Assembly (NCBI GenBank): GCA_022457155.1 | Contig: JAJGOT010000037.1 | Coordinates: forward strand, 2,374,501 to 2,438,500 | Direction of reading: 5' to 3' | Source: Cladopsammia gracilis | Lineage: Eukaryota; Cnidaria; Anthozoa; Scleractinia; Dendrophylliidae | Length of the DNA: 64,000 nucleotides | Shown: in pieces, positions 12,948-24,472 of the stretch | Position numbering within the stretch: the stretch's first letter is position 1 | Layout of the letters: each line of letters starts with the position of its first letter | The notes under the pieces: model-generated | The model's database searches: none | Told to the model about the DNA's origin: nothing | Seen by the model: only the letters and a program-made list of their open reading frames with translations | Program-made: the position numbers and the translations under genes

Positions 12948-13265
12948 ATGCCCAACATCGGTTGGCAAACGCTTGAGGAGCGTAGAGCGTTAGGCCGCCT
13001 GACGCTTACATGTATGTACAAAATTATCCACGGTGTTGTTGATATCTCCACTTCACCCCTCCTGTCAAGTGGTCGCCAATCACGTCATATACTCTCAACT
13101 GTCATATCTTCGACTACAATCTCACCAACTGTTACAGATCTTCCTTTTTTCCACGCACAACCCCTGAATGGAACTCATTACCACTAATTTTGCGCTGTGC
13201 AATAATCAAAGGGCTCTTAAAGCCATCTCGTTAATGCGTTAGAACGTGAGGTTAACAAAAAAGAA
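12948..13265 (+). pseudogene. LINE RT C-terminal tail, copy 3
   Basis: The frame MPNIGWQTLEERRALGRLTL continues to YKIIHGVVDISTSPLLSSG and FFHAQPLNGTHYH before a stop. This is the most intact copy. A G-run follows at about 13277-13294. Confidence 0.65.
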
Positions 13266-13601
13266 GAATCTTGATTGGGGGGGGGGGGGGGGGGATCGAA
13301 TATTCAATCTTTCCGAAGAGTACATACGCGACAAATATTTTATGTACAAGGTAATAATGTCATTTTATTCCGCGAGACATTTAGTTATTGAAGCAACGGT
13401 TGAACAGGGATGAAGTTCACTTTACAGTAGAACAGAAAGTGGAGTATTGCTAAATAAAGAACGCAAAGGCTACGGTATGAAGGCTTTAAAATTCATTTGC
13501 CGGTGACTGCAGAAGTGGTTAGAACTGGTGGAGGCTCATCAACGGTTTTTGACTGTGAAATGAGTGCTTGTAAGTGAATGTTATAAATAGCATTGTTGTG
13601 A

Positions 13602-15241
13602 TCATCTACTGGTGCATTTGTAGGACATAAATAGGAAATAATCATATATAATTTTTTCTTTTGATTTTACATTAATAACTCTTCGATTTAAAATGGCAAT
13701 ATCATGTTTAGTATGTTTTCCCCTTCTCATGCGATTAAGTAGCTCTGCAAATTTTTTGGCATCTTTTTGTCTCATTATTTCTAAATTCAAACATGGTTGA
13801 AACTGGAAAAGATCTCCAACACATATTATGCTGATTCCACCAAATAGCTCTCTGGTTCCCATTACTTGTTGTAATCACAAATTAAGAAAATTGAACATAC
13901 CACTTCCAACCATGGAGATTTCGTCAATAAATACCGTATCTTTAGTTTTTTCAGTTGTGTCTTAATAGTATTAAGTCTGTCAGGTTGTAGTGCACAGTAG
14001 TGAAAACCTCTATTCACAACCTCGTTTCCAGGGTCTCTCATCTTCCCGCCTCCTGGAGCGAGAGAAGCGAGACCCTGGTAAACTCTGGTCACGTGCGTCC
14101 CAAAATCTGGGATGTAACAGATAAAAGATTTGAGGGAAGGGCGGCAAAGTGTGAAATTTGTTCGCTCTAGCAGAGCATTGCAAATCAAAACAAATCCGAA
14201 AAGCGTTTGGCGGCTTCCGATAAATGTGAAGCGGCGGTCATCTACAGACTTCAAAACATATCCACATCGACTGGTTTTGAGAGTGCAAGTTGCTTTAGGA
14301 TCTGTAAATTAACAGTTGGGGAATTATCGCGGCGCTTGAAGACTTGTGCGCAGTATTAAAAGCTAATTTTGGACTCGCAACACAATTACAGTCCAATTTT
14401 ACTACTGGACGCCGCCGCTAAGCTCGGTCTCGGCAGAAAATGCTTTTGATTTTATATGGCATTGTTCCGAACTAAGATGAATTATCGCTACATACTGTTT
14501 AGCAGGCGATCTTCAAGCTTCATTCGACAGGCACATTAAATTGTCGCCGTCTGTTCTCGGACGATGGCGAAGTGGAAAAATATTTTGACATGCCGATTGA
14601 CTCTACACTTTTATAACAGGAAACGAGGTAGAGAAGATAATGATAGCTTTTATTCTTCGTAGGTGAGGCATGTTGTTTTGTTCAACATTTACCAGTTCCA
14701 GCCGTTTGAATGTCTATACATGTAAAAGATCTTTACATTTCATTATTTCATTATACGCTTGTAAAATTCTTGAACGATAACCATTTTAATCCTTGCGCAA
14801 AATTCATTCGCTTTTGTTTGAATCGTTTGATTGAACCGTTTCCGGACATCAACGGACTCGCGCACAGCACGAGCCACTGTGAAGAAAACGAGACAAAGTT
14901 AAAACACCGTCGACCCTCCTTAGGAATATAATTGTCCAAGAGGCACGTGACTAGAGTTGACCAGGGTCTCTCTTCTCTCGCTTCAAGGGGCGGGAAGATG
15001 AGAGACCCAGGGAATGAGGTTGCTCTATTCACTGGTAACTTAAATGTCGTGTGTAAAATGTATTGCCTCTAATATGGAAAGCAGCTTTCCCAGTTGGAGC
15101 TGTTTTCAAAACCTTAATATCATCTGGATTTTCTCCTGCAATACTATTGAAATATTTGACTGATGAGTGCTTCATATGGCAATGATTCAATATTCCAAAA
15201 CCGACAGAACAAAAGCCAAATCCATACTCTTGCATAATCAA
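13602..15241 (-). pseudogene. PIF1-like helicase pseudogene, copy 3, split by a TIR element
   Basis: The minus strand begins at 15241 with a segment carrying IKVLKTAPTGKAAFHIRGNT (PIF1 motif Ia). It is broken at 15023 by the TIR element. Beyond the element it resumes with LQPDRLNTIKTQLKKLK, then, in a shifted frame at about 13895-13945, Walker B VFIDEISMVGSGM, and then GGISIICVGDLFQFQPCLNL (motif III) at 13602-13862. Removing the 1 kb insertion restores the motif order, so the insertion split one coding region. PIF1-family helicases unwind DNA 5'-3'; in animals, many diverged copies come from Helitrons. The frameshift before Walker B makes this a pseudogene. Confidence 0.75.
14018..15022. mobile_element. 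TIR element with 10-bp TSD (Mutator-like), copy 3
   Basis: The ends read acctcgtttccagggtctct and, on the other strand, aacctcattccctgggtctc; similarity continues for about 85 bp. The target duplication ctctattcac lies at 14008-14017 and 15023-15032. No transposase seen. Confidence 0.85.
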
Positions 15242-16215
15242 GCCGAAAGTTTTTTAGTTAGCTTAATCGGCAAAATCTTACCTTTCTAACATACTATTAC
15301 ATAATCATGACACCTCAACATTTAATACCCATTTAAAATTAAAATAACTCTTTCATAAATCAAACCGTAATAGCAATGATTCAGTATTCCAATGACTACT
15401 AAAAAAAGGGATATTAACGTTAACTGTGCGCAAAAGTAAATCCATTGTATAATGCAATCAAATTAGGCCCCTCCACATATGCCAAATCTAATATAAATGA
15501 GCAACAACAACATATTTTGCCAGGAGCCACAGTCACCGAAAGAAACCGTGAGCGTTGCCCCCACGCATGCAAAGCCATATTAAAGACGTCTTGAGCTATT
15601 TTTCGCAGAAATTGCGCCACCATTGACGCAATGAGAGCACCGGCACCTACTACCTTACAATATTTGGCGAGAATACTTCGTATTTAGATGCAACCGTTCC
15701 AGTTTCTTTGCAATTTGGTTGGACCACATTTAGTACAACAAGACACAAATATGCGACGAGAGAGGCATGAAAATAGAACGCTTTTTATTTCCAATTTGAC
15801 GGCCTTGTCGGATAAATGACCACAACTGGCTTCTCATTGGCTAAAATTAATTGCCGACTCGCTTAAGCTACCTGCTTTCGTGCCTTAAATTTAACAACAG
15901 TTCAATTCAATTGAGCTGACTCGCTTTAATAACTTTAAGCGAGTTGAAAAGCAACTCTTTTCACGAAATTTACGGTTGTCACTCGCTAATCGACTACATC
16001 TAGTACAACAAGACGCAAATATGCGACGAGAGAGGCATGAAAATAGAACGCGTGCTTTATTTCCGATTTGACAGCCTTGTCGAATAAATGACCACAACTG
16101 GCTTCTCATTGGTTAAAATTAATTGTCGACTCGCTTAAGCTACCTGCTTTCCTGCCTTAAATTTAAGCAACTTTTCACGAGATGTCCGGTTGTCACTCGC
16201 TAAGCGACTTCACTT
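15242..16215. repeat. End of the array and a local ~280-bp tandem duplication
   Basis: Unit similarity ends near 15945. The segment at 15731-15894 (tatgcgacgagagaggcatg, tgaccacaactggcttctca, gactcgcttaagctacctgc) recurs at about 16011-16169 with scattered substitutions. Between and after the copies lie cactcgctaatcgacta and cactcgctaagcgactt. Similar gcgagtgaca and taagcgagtcg words occur at 43845-43950, indicating a dispersed foldback family. No gene recognised. Confidence 0.75.
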
Positions 16216-16727
16216 CGATATATTTTAAAACATCGATTATTCATATATTCCATAGGGCCCGGTCTGTTATTATTTTTCTTGTAATTTATTCAGATGTGGA
16301 TCGGCTGAAATATCTCTGTTTTCCGTTTTTCGATTAGTGGTACGTCTGTTAGCGTTACGTGGCAGTCCCGCTAAAAGCGGTCCGCTCGATTTCGTGACCA
16401 AAAATAGTTTCCCTTTATTTTTTGCTGGTCAAAAGGCTTTGGTACACATGTTTGAAATACACAATCTTTTTTTTTTTTTTAATTCTTTATTTTCGCCCTG
16501 CTACAAGCAAGAAACGAATTCAGGCCGTCTCGGCCCTTTCGACGGTACTATAAGAAGCAAGGGCTGACAACTGCGTAGAAAAAGTAACGCAACAATGGCA
16601 TGATTGAGACCAAACCGAAAGTTTAAATGAAATTGCGGATAGGTATTTCGCCGTTATTGCGGATCGTCAGCACAGTGTAGCGACAAGTTCGAGTAACTAA
16701 CCTGACTGAGTTAGAACTTTCAATAAT

Positions 16728-16943
16728 AGGGCCATTTATACGAGACCAAATAAGTCGCGACTTACATAAGTCGCGACTTACAGAAGACGCGAACCACTCG
16801 TATAAATGATACAAAAATGTGTTCGCATCTTATTTAGGTCGCGACTTATGCAACCCTCACTCGTATAAATGGTCTAGTTCGCGTCTTCTGTAAGTCGCGA
16901 CTTATGCAAGTCGCGACTTATTTGGTCTCGTATAAATGGCCCT
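16728..16943. mobile_element. Foldback MITE rich in AAGTCGCGACTT palindromes
   Basis: Near-perfect inverted arms of about 70 bp run inward from agggccatttatacgagacc. Each arm contains two copies of the palindrome aagtcgcgactta. AAT occurs on both sides (16725-16727, 16944-16946), a possible 3-bp target duplication. Non-coding. Confidence 0.85.
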
Positions 16944-17183
16944 AATGTCCACTTGGTTTTAAACTCCGGATATGACCTTAAGATGGTATGTCTGATCACG
17001 TGCACAACTTATGCCATACACAATGAACAAAACGGTTGAGAAAATCATGCCACTGTTGCAAAACTATCTGCCAGAGAGAACATGGCCAAACCATGTGAAA
17101 AAAACTGACGCAACATAACGGATGTTTCTACGTAGCGCGCCTCTCAAAAACCATCAATTTTAGTCTCCCGATCACCGTCGAAA

Positions 17184-17494
17184 CCCCCCCGGGGGGGGGG
17201 GGAGGGGACTCCCATATGAAAGGGTGAAAGGGGCGGGGATGCTCGTCGTCTCGCTTAGGGGTGTAAATTTCGGATTTTGGTCTCGCTTAGGCTGTTCTGG
17301 GCAAAACGCCATTAAGTCTCGTTTAGGGTTGCACCCAAAGAAACATTAATATAATATATGTTTGTGTTTTAAAATGGTCTCTTTTAGGGGTCAAAAAAAG
17401 CTTGAGCCACACCCAGATTGATCTCCTTTAGGGTTTCAATTCAAAATTTCCGACGAGCATCCCCGCCCCTTTCATATGGGAGTCTCCCCCCGGG
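17184..17494. mobile_element. Nested TIR element with 8-bp TSD and internal GGTCTCGCTTAGGG repeats
   Basis: The inverted ends share gactcccatatgaaa and ggggcggggatgctcgtcg. CGTCGAAA flanks the element at 17176-17183 and 17495-17502. Inside are about five copies of a motif like ggtctcgcttaggggt, 30-60 bp apart. The 8-bp duplication suggests a hAT-type element (inference). It sits at the inner edge of the right arm of the 16359-17676 element. Confidence 0.75.
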
Positions 17495-17680
17495 CGTCGA
17501 AAGGGCCGAGACGGCCTGCATTCGTTTTTTGCTTGTACCAGAGCAAAAATAAAGAATATGAAAAAAAGAATTGTGTATTTCATAGATTTGTACCAAAGCC
17601 TTTTGACCAGCAAAAAATAAAGGGAAAGTATTTTTGGTCGCGAAATCGAGCGGACCGCTTTTAGCGGGACTGCCACTTAC

Positions 17681-18941
17681 ATGGGCTAATTAAATGCTTG
17701 TTAAAGGAAAGATTAAATATTAAAATATTAAAATATTTTCTTGTAACGTTTTCAGATGTGGGGGGCTGAAATATCTATGTTTTCCGCTTTTGTGGTACAT
17801 CTGTTAGTGTTAAATGGGCTAATTAAGTAGTTGTCAATGCTTGTTAAAGGAAAGATTTAACGCAGTTGTATGTTGTTATCGATATCGATGTTAAATATTT
17901 TAGAAGGTGAAGCGGACATTGATTTTTCTTTTGTGGAGAGTTGAAAAAGAAATGGCTGCATAAGTCAATGTTATACATGAATGGGTTATTTACGAATATA
18001 TAGTAGTTCTGTTTTTTTTTTTTTATTCGAATGTCGAGAGTTTTCTATTTCCGGTATCATGTGTTTAGTAACTATTAGAGATTAAATGGTTGTATATGAG
18101 TTTAAGAAATTAAGTGGTTTGTATTTGATTGCTATTTAAAGTTAATTCTTGGAAAAACTGTCAATTGATATTTTTTTTGGTTTTAGGAGTGTATTGTACG
18201 TTACGAATGAAGTTGCGTGTTTTTTTTTTTCGACTTAACGTGTGTAGATTTTATCTGTGGTTGAAACCACAGAAACAATAAATCCTAGATAAGAAACAAT
18301 CTGTCAGGCGATGAGGTCATAGCTCTAAAATTGGATCAATCAGGCAAATCGCGGAGCGCCGATAGATTTCCGGTTGAACTTTATCGTCGTTTCCGCGGAG
18401 TTGGGAAACGAACCTAATTAAGAACGATAAATTAACTCAAGGTAAATTATTGTTCAGAAGGTAGTACATTTTAGTATGAATGAAAGCACGACCTGGTACA
18501 GTAATGCTTTTCAAATGCTTTTCAAAGACGTTAAAACAATTAAGTTTGATTGTCAAAAACAAAACCCTGTTGACTTTTAGAAGATTAAATTTCGATGAAT
18601 AGCACAAAAGCTTATAATAAAAGCGAATTTCATACTAAGGAAAACCTTTCACAGCTGAATGCGGAGTAAACCAAGCTGAATTGATCCAGCTGCTGATCTA
18701 ATACCAATAGCAAAACTTGAAAAACGACCAAATAGAGAAGATAGCGAAACGTGAAAACTGCTAACAGCAAAGCGTAAACTTGAATTCTATTCGTAATATA
18801 AGCTTAATAATACCGTCAAAAGTGAAGTAAATACGTCTTTTCCACTCAACATTTCTAATCGCACAAAACTCTTTAAATTCTCTACATATTGCCAATTTCC
18901 TCCTAACACCGGGATACAATCGACTATGTACATCATAAACA
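17681..18941. other. AT-rich non-coding DNA with a paralogous empty site
   Basis: Positions 17747-17860 duplicate the flanks of the 16359-17676 element. A short hairpin, ctgtggttgaaaccacag, lies at about 18255-18272. Homopolymer T-runs are common. No gene recognised. Confidence 0.5.
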
Positions 18942-19095
18942 GCTTTCGGCTGCTGTTATTATCTGGATCAGGAAAAGGCTTTCGACCGGGTTAATCGCGG
19001 CTTTTTACAACGCGGTTTAGAGCGCTTTAATTTCGGCCACAATTTCCGGCGCTGGGTAAACATTGTTTACACCAATAGGAACTTTTTAACAGTGA
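18942..19095 (+). pseudogene. Short LINE RT fragment (L1/Tx1-like)
   Basis: The plus frame reads YYLDQEKAFDRVNRGFLQRG and then LERFNFGHNFRRWVNIVYTN. This matches the palm region of L1/Tx1-type reverse transcriptases (LDQEKAFDRV.W.FL...L..FGFG..F..W....Y). About 50 residues remain; both sides are lost. Just downstream, cagtgaactctcataact is repeated in tandem (19089-19142). Confidence 0.65.
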
Positions 19096-20448
19096 ACTCT
19101 CATAACTCATAACTCTCACATAACAGTGAACTCTCATAACTCCGAGGCGACCGACACAACAGTCATTTGTATCCCCGATTCAACTCCAGACATGTCCTCA
19201 AAAGAACCAGAGACTGTTATCATAATGCTGTTACGTTTTTACAACAACGTACAATAATTCACTCATTAGTTTTCTCGTTGTTTATGTTCATATTGGCGCC
19301 AGAACAGCAACCATAACTATGGGAATTATACAAACCTCCGGTCAGGAAGTAAAATTGCAGTTTAATACCGATGCCTTGGATTTTATTTATACTTGACCAG
19401 AAATCCGCAAACATTTCCTTCCAGCAGAAATTTTAGCTGTCTCCGCAACCCGCAAAAATTTCCTCCCGCAAAACAAATTCAGTCGGACAATCCGCAAAAT
19501 TTCCTTGTGCACGGTAGCTAAATCAACAAAACTATGACGTCTTTCCCATACTATTGCACAATCAAACCGTAATAGCAATGAATACAAAAAAACGCAAAGT
19601 TCATGCTATTTTGCTCTGCCATACCGCTCATATTAAAACACAACCTTTCCTGTCCCATTTAACTTTGTTAAAACGTCTCCATTCGTAAAATACACTGTGA
19701 AATTCTCAAACTGCGTATCCCAAGAAAACGCATTTGACCTATTTTTACCCTTCTAAAGCAGCTATAATGGCTTTACGACAAATGATTGAAACTGATAGGT
19801 AACGTGAGATATCGAAACTTAAGAAGGACTAATACCTTTGCGGTAACGTAATGTGAGATATGACAAGTTCATGACAAGTTCTGACATCCCAATACCCTAG
19901 GGAAATTAACAATAGCTCCGGGGGTGCTGCCCAAAACTTTTAGTGGCAGTATGTGACGCCCTTCGTGAAATCCTAACCGGTTTAACCAACCATATCCTCA
20001 ATGCCCTAATATAGCTTCTATAAAGAAGAAAGAAGAAACACCCCCCCCCCCCCCCCCCCCCCGGACAAAAGTCCACAAAATTTTGTTAACAACTTTTATC
20101 CCTTTTTAGAACTAGATATTCGTAAAACAGTGCTAAATACATTAATGTATAGCGAAGTATATGTTTGTGGAGGAAAGAGACAAATAAACTACGCTTTCAT
20201 CCCGACAAGCCTGTTTCAGGCTTGTCGGGACGAGAATAGGTTGGTGATCCAAAGGTTATGAGGCAATTAGTTGTCCATATCTCCCTTCCCACACCAATTT
20301 GTAATTTAATTTCCTTGGGGAGTGGACTGTGAATCGCTGAACGACTGGGTAAAGTGACGCGATCCTAATTGCAGAATTTGTGTTAATGTCTCCCAAGAGC
20401 TTTCCACTATGAAGCCATAAATGTGTTGTTTGTGTTTGTGTAAGTGTG
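19096..20448. other. Non-coding, repeat-rich stretch
   Basis: A C-run lies at about 20041-20062. A segment at 19560-19640 (caaaccgtaatagcaatga) resembles the tandem unit near 2453. No credible coding region. Confidence 0.5.
20201..20229. repeat. Perfect hairpin cccgacaagcctg/caggcttgtcggg
   Basis: Two 13-base arms separated by three bases. The sequence immediately after it, acgagaataggttggtgatc, recurs at about 20618-20637, just before the (AT)n array. Confidence 0.8.
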
Positions 20449-20451
20449 GTT

Positions 20452-20522
20452 GTCTCAGTGACCTAGTGGTCAAGGCATCTGTCCGGTCATCAGGAGACCC
20501 GGGTTCAACTCCCGGCTGAGGC
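20452..20522 (+). other. tRNA-like sequence (SINE head or tRNA pseudogene)
   Basis: The acceptor arms gtctcag/ctgaggc pair with one wobble. The A box is tgacctagtggtcaaggc and the B box gggttcaactcc. The anticodon stem is imperfect around ggtcatc, so the identity is unclear. A tRNA-derived SINE promoter is more likely than a working tRNA. Confidence 0.5.
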
Positions 20523-20649
20523 ACTTTTTCACTCATAATCTTTGTTGTGAAAATTTCTGTTCACAATTTAACTGTCTATGTATATATTTCAGAAATCGCT
20601 GTGAATCGCCTTCCGAACGAGAATAGGTTGGTGATCCAAAGAACTAATT

Positions 20650-20891
<242 letters not shown>

Positions 20892-22995
20892 GAAACACCG
20901 CCGTATCCTTTGTTATTTTAGATCCTTGATATCATCCTAGCGCCCCTATTTAATTTCTATATTGCTTCTATTCAGGTTAATGCAGGTGCGCGCGCGCAAT
21001 TTTCCTTAAGTTGTGCGCGTGCTTAGCTGATTTAGTTGACGTGTGTGCTTAGTTCGTTATTTAACGTACTACATTTATTTTGCCTTGTTTTCCTTACTAA
21101 TATGTCTTGTTAGTAACTGTGCTCACACTGTGGGTGGCTCCTACCGTTAGAAATGGTGTTTTTAAAAGTGTCAAAATTGGCTAACTTTCGCCTATCTGGT
21201 ACATGGATTTCGAACTCAAGTTAACATTCTAATAAAACAGCAACTCTAGTTCTATTGAAATATGAAATAAAATTTTGGGGCAATTAAAACTGCAAAGTTT
21301 GACAGCCGAAAACATTCACGCTACTTGATCGAAATTGGAGAATGACAGTCGTATCGCCCGCCGATAAAATTGAATTGCCCTAGTGTTTTTGTATATTTTC
21401 TTCAAGGAGACCTTTCTCGTACCACTTTATGGCCATATTTAGCTTTTCCTGGTAAAATGCATCCTCTGTGGCTTCGAAAAAGTTCTATTCCTTTAGTCGT
21501 TTCTCATGCAAATTAAGACAAATCGCTGTACTTTGTTTACAACCAAGAATTATCGCCGATAAACCCTTCTGAATCTCTTCATCTTCACTACTTTCTTAGG
21601 GCATCTTCTTATATGATAACATAAGACATAAAAATAAAACAAAACGAAAGTAAAGCGGGACTCACCTTTGATTTCTTTGGGTCGAGAACGATACAAGAAC
21701 GTCGAGAAAGTCCGTTCATCGCCGTGCCGAGCGTGACAGAGCTGGTGACCTGGGACAAAGTAAAACTTGTCACGGAGCCTGTCACGCTCGGCACGGCGAT
21801 GAACGGACTTTGTTTTCTCATTTTTCGCTTGACTGAGGCCTCTGGCAAGGGTAAATATTAAAATATTGTCCTGCTTGGAATATATAAATCCAAAACAGCT
21901 GAAACCTATATTTTCTAAAATAGTTTTCTAAGGTCTTTATTGTGGCAAAGTTTGGGCGATTTCGATTTTTCTATCTTGCACGCTATAGTTAGTATTTAGG
22001 GAAAGTCACTCTTAAATAGTTTGCCATGGACGTTCTTGTGGAGATCTATTACTTCACCAGGCACTTTGATGTACGTTTTTTTTCTGAGCTATTTGACCTC
22101 TAGGCAAGGCACAACTTGCTCCTGTTTGGAGAGTTAAAAATTCCAACAAGGAGATTGCTCTTGTTATTACTTGTGGCGAAGCACACGAGTTGTAAATCCG
22201 GCTTTGAGTTTTCTTATTTTTTTTCGTGTCACATTAGCGCATGCAAATTTATGCACGCATATTTAAGTCTATGTCGACGACTACATGGCTTTCGGCCATG
22301 AAATACATACCGTAAAATCTCTCCGTGTGTTGACTCGAGAAGCAAGATAAAGAACTACAGCGTACAATTGCACATTTTCAAGACATTACATTACATTTAC
22401 ATTTACCAAAATAAGAGCAGTCCCTCTCTTCGAGGCCTATGTGCTCTAGTCGCGGTCAAGTTCAAGGCGTCCATGGATGGATAGGACCGTTTGATATTGT
22501 TTTCGCCGCTTATTCCTGTGGGATTTTTGCTTTGGCAAGTTCTGTGTTTTATATATTAAACTTACCATTTGCTTAGCGATCAAGCTCCGGGTCGAGCTTA
22601 AGTGTCAGCTACTGAATCTGGTGAATGCAGTGTAGTCTTACTTTTAAAACCCGTGTATACGTGAAAGCATGATGAACGGGTTATCGGCAACGGTGTTTAA
22701 ATAAAATTCACTCTCTCACTCACTCACTCACTCGCTCCTTCCATCAGCTGTAAACTTAGTGAGCAAATGCTTTGTTACGAACACGTTTCGTAACAGGAAT
22801 TCAACGTGAATCCAACGATAACAATAATTAATTTGATGTAAACGAATATAGACAACAATAAGTTTACAGATGTTTCGCATTTGAAGTTTTTAGTGCAACA
22901 TTAAAATCGATCTGAAAGGATTTTGCAACCTAAACACGCGTTCTGATGGGTATCTAGCTTAAAATAATAAAATTTAGTTGCACGGTAGTATGTGT
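20892..22995. other. Mostly unannotated DNA with one strong hairpin
   Basis: No gene recognised. Holds the 33-bp-arm hairpin at 21707-21811 and, at about 22210-22265, the word atgcaaatttatgcacgcat, which also occurs at about 50930 and, slightly altered, near 51345. Confidence 0.5.
21707..21811. repeat. Long perfect hairpin with 33-bp arms
   Basis: The left arm, 21707-21739 (aaagtccgttcatcgccgtg onward), is exactly complementary to 21779-21811. The 39-bp loop contains a smaller imperfect hairpin, gacaaagt/acttgtc. No obvious terminal duplication. It could be the core of a foldback element or a precursor-like RNA hairpin. Confidence 0.85.
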
Positions 22996-22998
22996 TCT

Positions 22999-23062
22999 TG
23001 GACAGCGCAGTGGATTGAATTTGGTGCCTTAGTCCCGGACGGCCCGAGTTCGACTCTCCGTT
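22999..23062 (+). other. Degenerate tRNA-like sequence
   Basis: A-box-like gacagcgcagtggattgaat and B-box-like gagttcgactctcc are about 30 bases apart, followed by a pyrimidine tract and then a (TA)n array. Likely a SINE remnant. Confidence 0.35.
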
Positions 23063-23167
23063 AAGTTATTTTCTTTTTTTTTTCCTTTTTTTTCTTTTTT
23101 CAAACTGGACATTATGAAAGTGATGTACTTTTTTTTCCGTTCGTCAAAAATCCTTACGTTTAATTTA

Positions 23168-23169
23168 AA

Positions 23170-23226
<57 letters not shown>
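23168..23226. repeat. (TA)n microsatellite
   Basis: About 29 TA units. Confidence 0.97.
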
Positions 23227-23228
<2 letters not shown>

Positions 23229-24472
23229 ACCGTGTCAGTGTGAAAACGTAAGCTTACGGCAATATTGCGTTACGCGTTACGCGTTAGCATTTCTTCTTCT
23301 CGGGTTGGCTCTTAGGAGCCTTTGATTAGACATAATTTCAAGCTTATGTTTCTCCGTAAAAGCACTCAGTTCACTCGGGAATCAATGCTGCAATGAGTTA
23401 AAGGCGCCACGAGTTCAAGCTGTGTACAGCTTCTTGTTTTATAAGTCTAGTGTTAATTGATACATGGTCCGAACAGGGATTGTGTTTTAAGTGGCTTAGT
23501 GGACTCAAGTCGTGCTGATACCAGTTTTAATATTGAATATTATTAAAAAGCTAGTTGTTGCTCACTAAACGATTCTCCTGTTATTACAGTTATTATTACT
23601 GTTATTACAGTGCATCTCATTTACATTTAATGCGGCCAAGCCATTTTGGCCCTTTGGTGGTCGAATTGACGGGATAGCACTGTATTAACGGGGCTTTTCA
23701 AAACAGAAAAATGACCACAGGGACTTTGTTTGCGGGAAAAAAAGAGGTCACTTGAATAGAACGATTGGTCGCTAGAGGAATACTGAGGGAGAGAACTTCT
23801 GGATTCCCTAGTTTGCCTTCAAATAAATAATTTTTGGAGGGCCTAAATTTGAAGAATTATCCCTTTTTATTACCTCGGACATTTGAACAGCATTGGCCAG
23901 AAGTTGAGTTGCGTTTCTCGAAAGTCTTCATATGATATACCGTAACCAAATTTTCGTGTTCGCTTCCCCACCGACGCAGCTCTATACTTGCAGTTTCTTT
24001 AGAAACTACCTATTTGAAAAAAAATAACCTAACTTTTTTCAAGTTTTCACATTTTCGTTTCAAAAACGGGCTGGAACAGACCATGATTAGTTCCTCTTTC
24101 AAGAATTGGTTGATTCTTTTCTCTTGGTGTTTTAGTATTATTTTGTCGAATAAGAAAGGTGAAAATGCCTGTGACACTGCCAGTTTGAGTTAATTAACAC
24201 AAACCTTTGGGCATTGTTTATTCACTGGGCATTGCTTGTCTAACAAGCCACCCCAATTGCAAGGGCGTCACATTCGACAAAGTTGTTACCATATTTGACC
24301 TTGGACCACTTTACCGCTTGGTTCTCTATGCTACGTTTCTTACGGCTCAGCTGTAATTTCCACTCTGTATCAATTATTTGCATTTTCGCCAAAGTTTGAG
24401 ATGTTCCAAGAAAAATTTTTAGGTTTGCTCTTCAACATTGACCTGGGTGTTCGATTTTCTTAGGCCCGGTTC
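23227..24472. other. No gene recognised
   Basis: AT-rich single-copy-looking sequence. A short direct repeat, ctgttattacagt, is near 23578-23612. Confidence 0.45.

Larger units (their letters stand above)
1..15945. repeat. Tandem array of a ~6.45 kb composite unit (2.5 copies)
   Basis: Sequence from position 1 recurs from about 6500 and again from about 12952 in the same orientation. The third copy diverges near 15945, just after the text gcgagtt. Copies are very similar; many differences are single-base indels, densest around 500-660 and 8600-8760. Each full unit contains, in order, a plus-strand LINE tail, a G-run, a minus-strand PIF1-like helicase pseudogene split by a TIR element, about 2 kb of unrecognised DNA, a minus-strand Penelope RT pseudogene and a minus-strand SINE. 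Nested insertions sit at identical sites with identical target duplications, so the whole composite was duplicated after they landed. The left end lies outside the window. Confidence 0.95.
16359..17676. mobile_element. TIR DNA transposon (1318 bp) with 4-bp TSD TTAC
   Basis: The terminal inverted repeats are ~190 bp: left gtggcagtcccgctaaaagc from 16359, right its reverse complement ending at 17676. TTAC lies at 16355-16358 and 17677-17680. A related empty site is at 17747-17860, where the same flanking sequence (ggctgaaatatct, tctgttagtgttaaatgggc) runs through without the insert. No transposase recognised. It contains two nested elements (16728-16943 and 17184-17494). Confidence 0.85.

Noticed and set aside
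15029..15241. APTGKAA read as Walker A
   Set aside because: In PIF1-family helicases this block is motif Ia; the GKS/GKT Walker A should lie further upstream and was not found.
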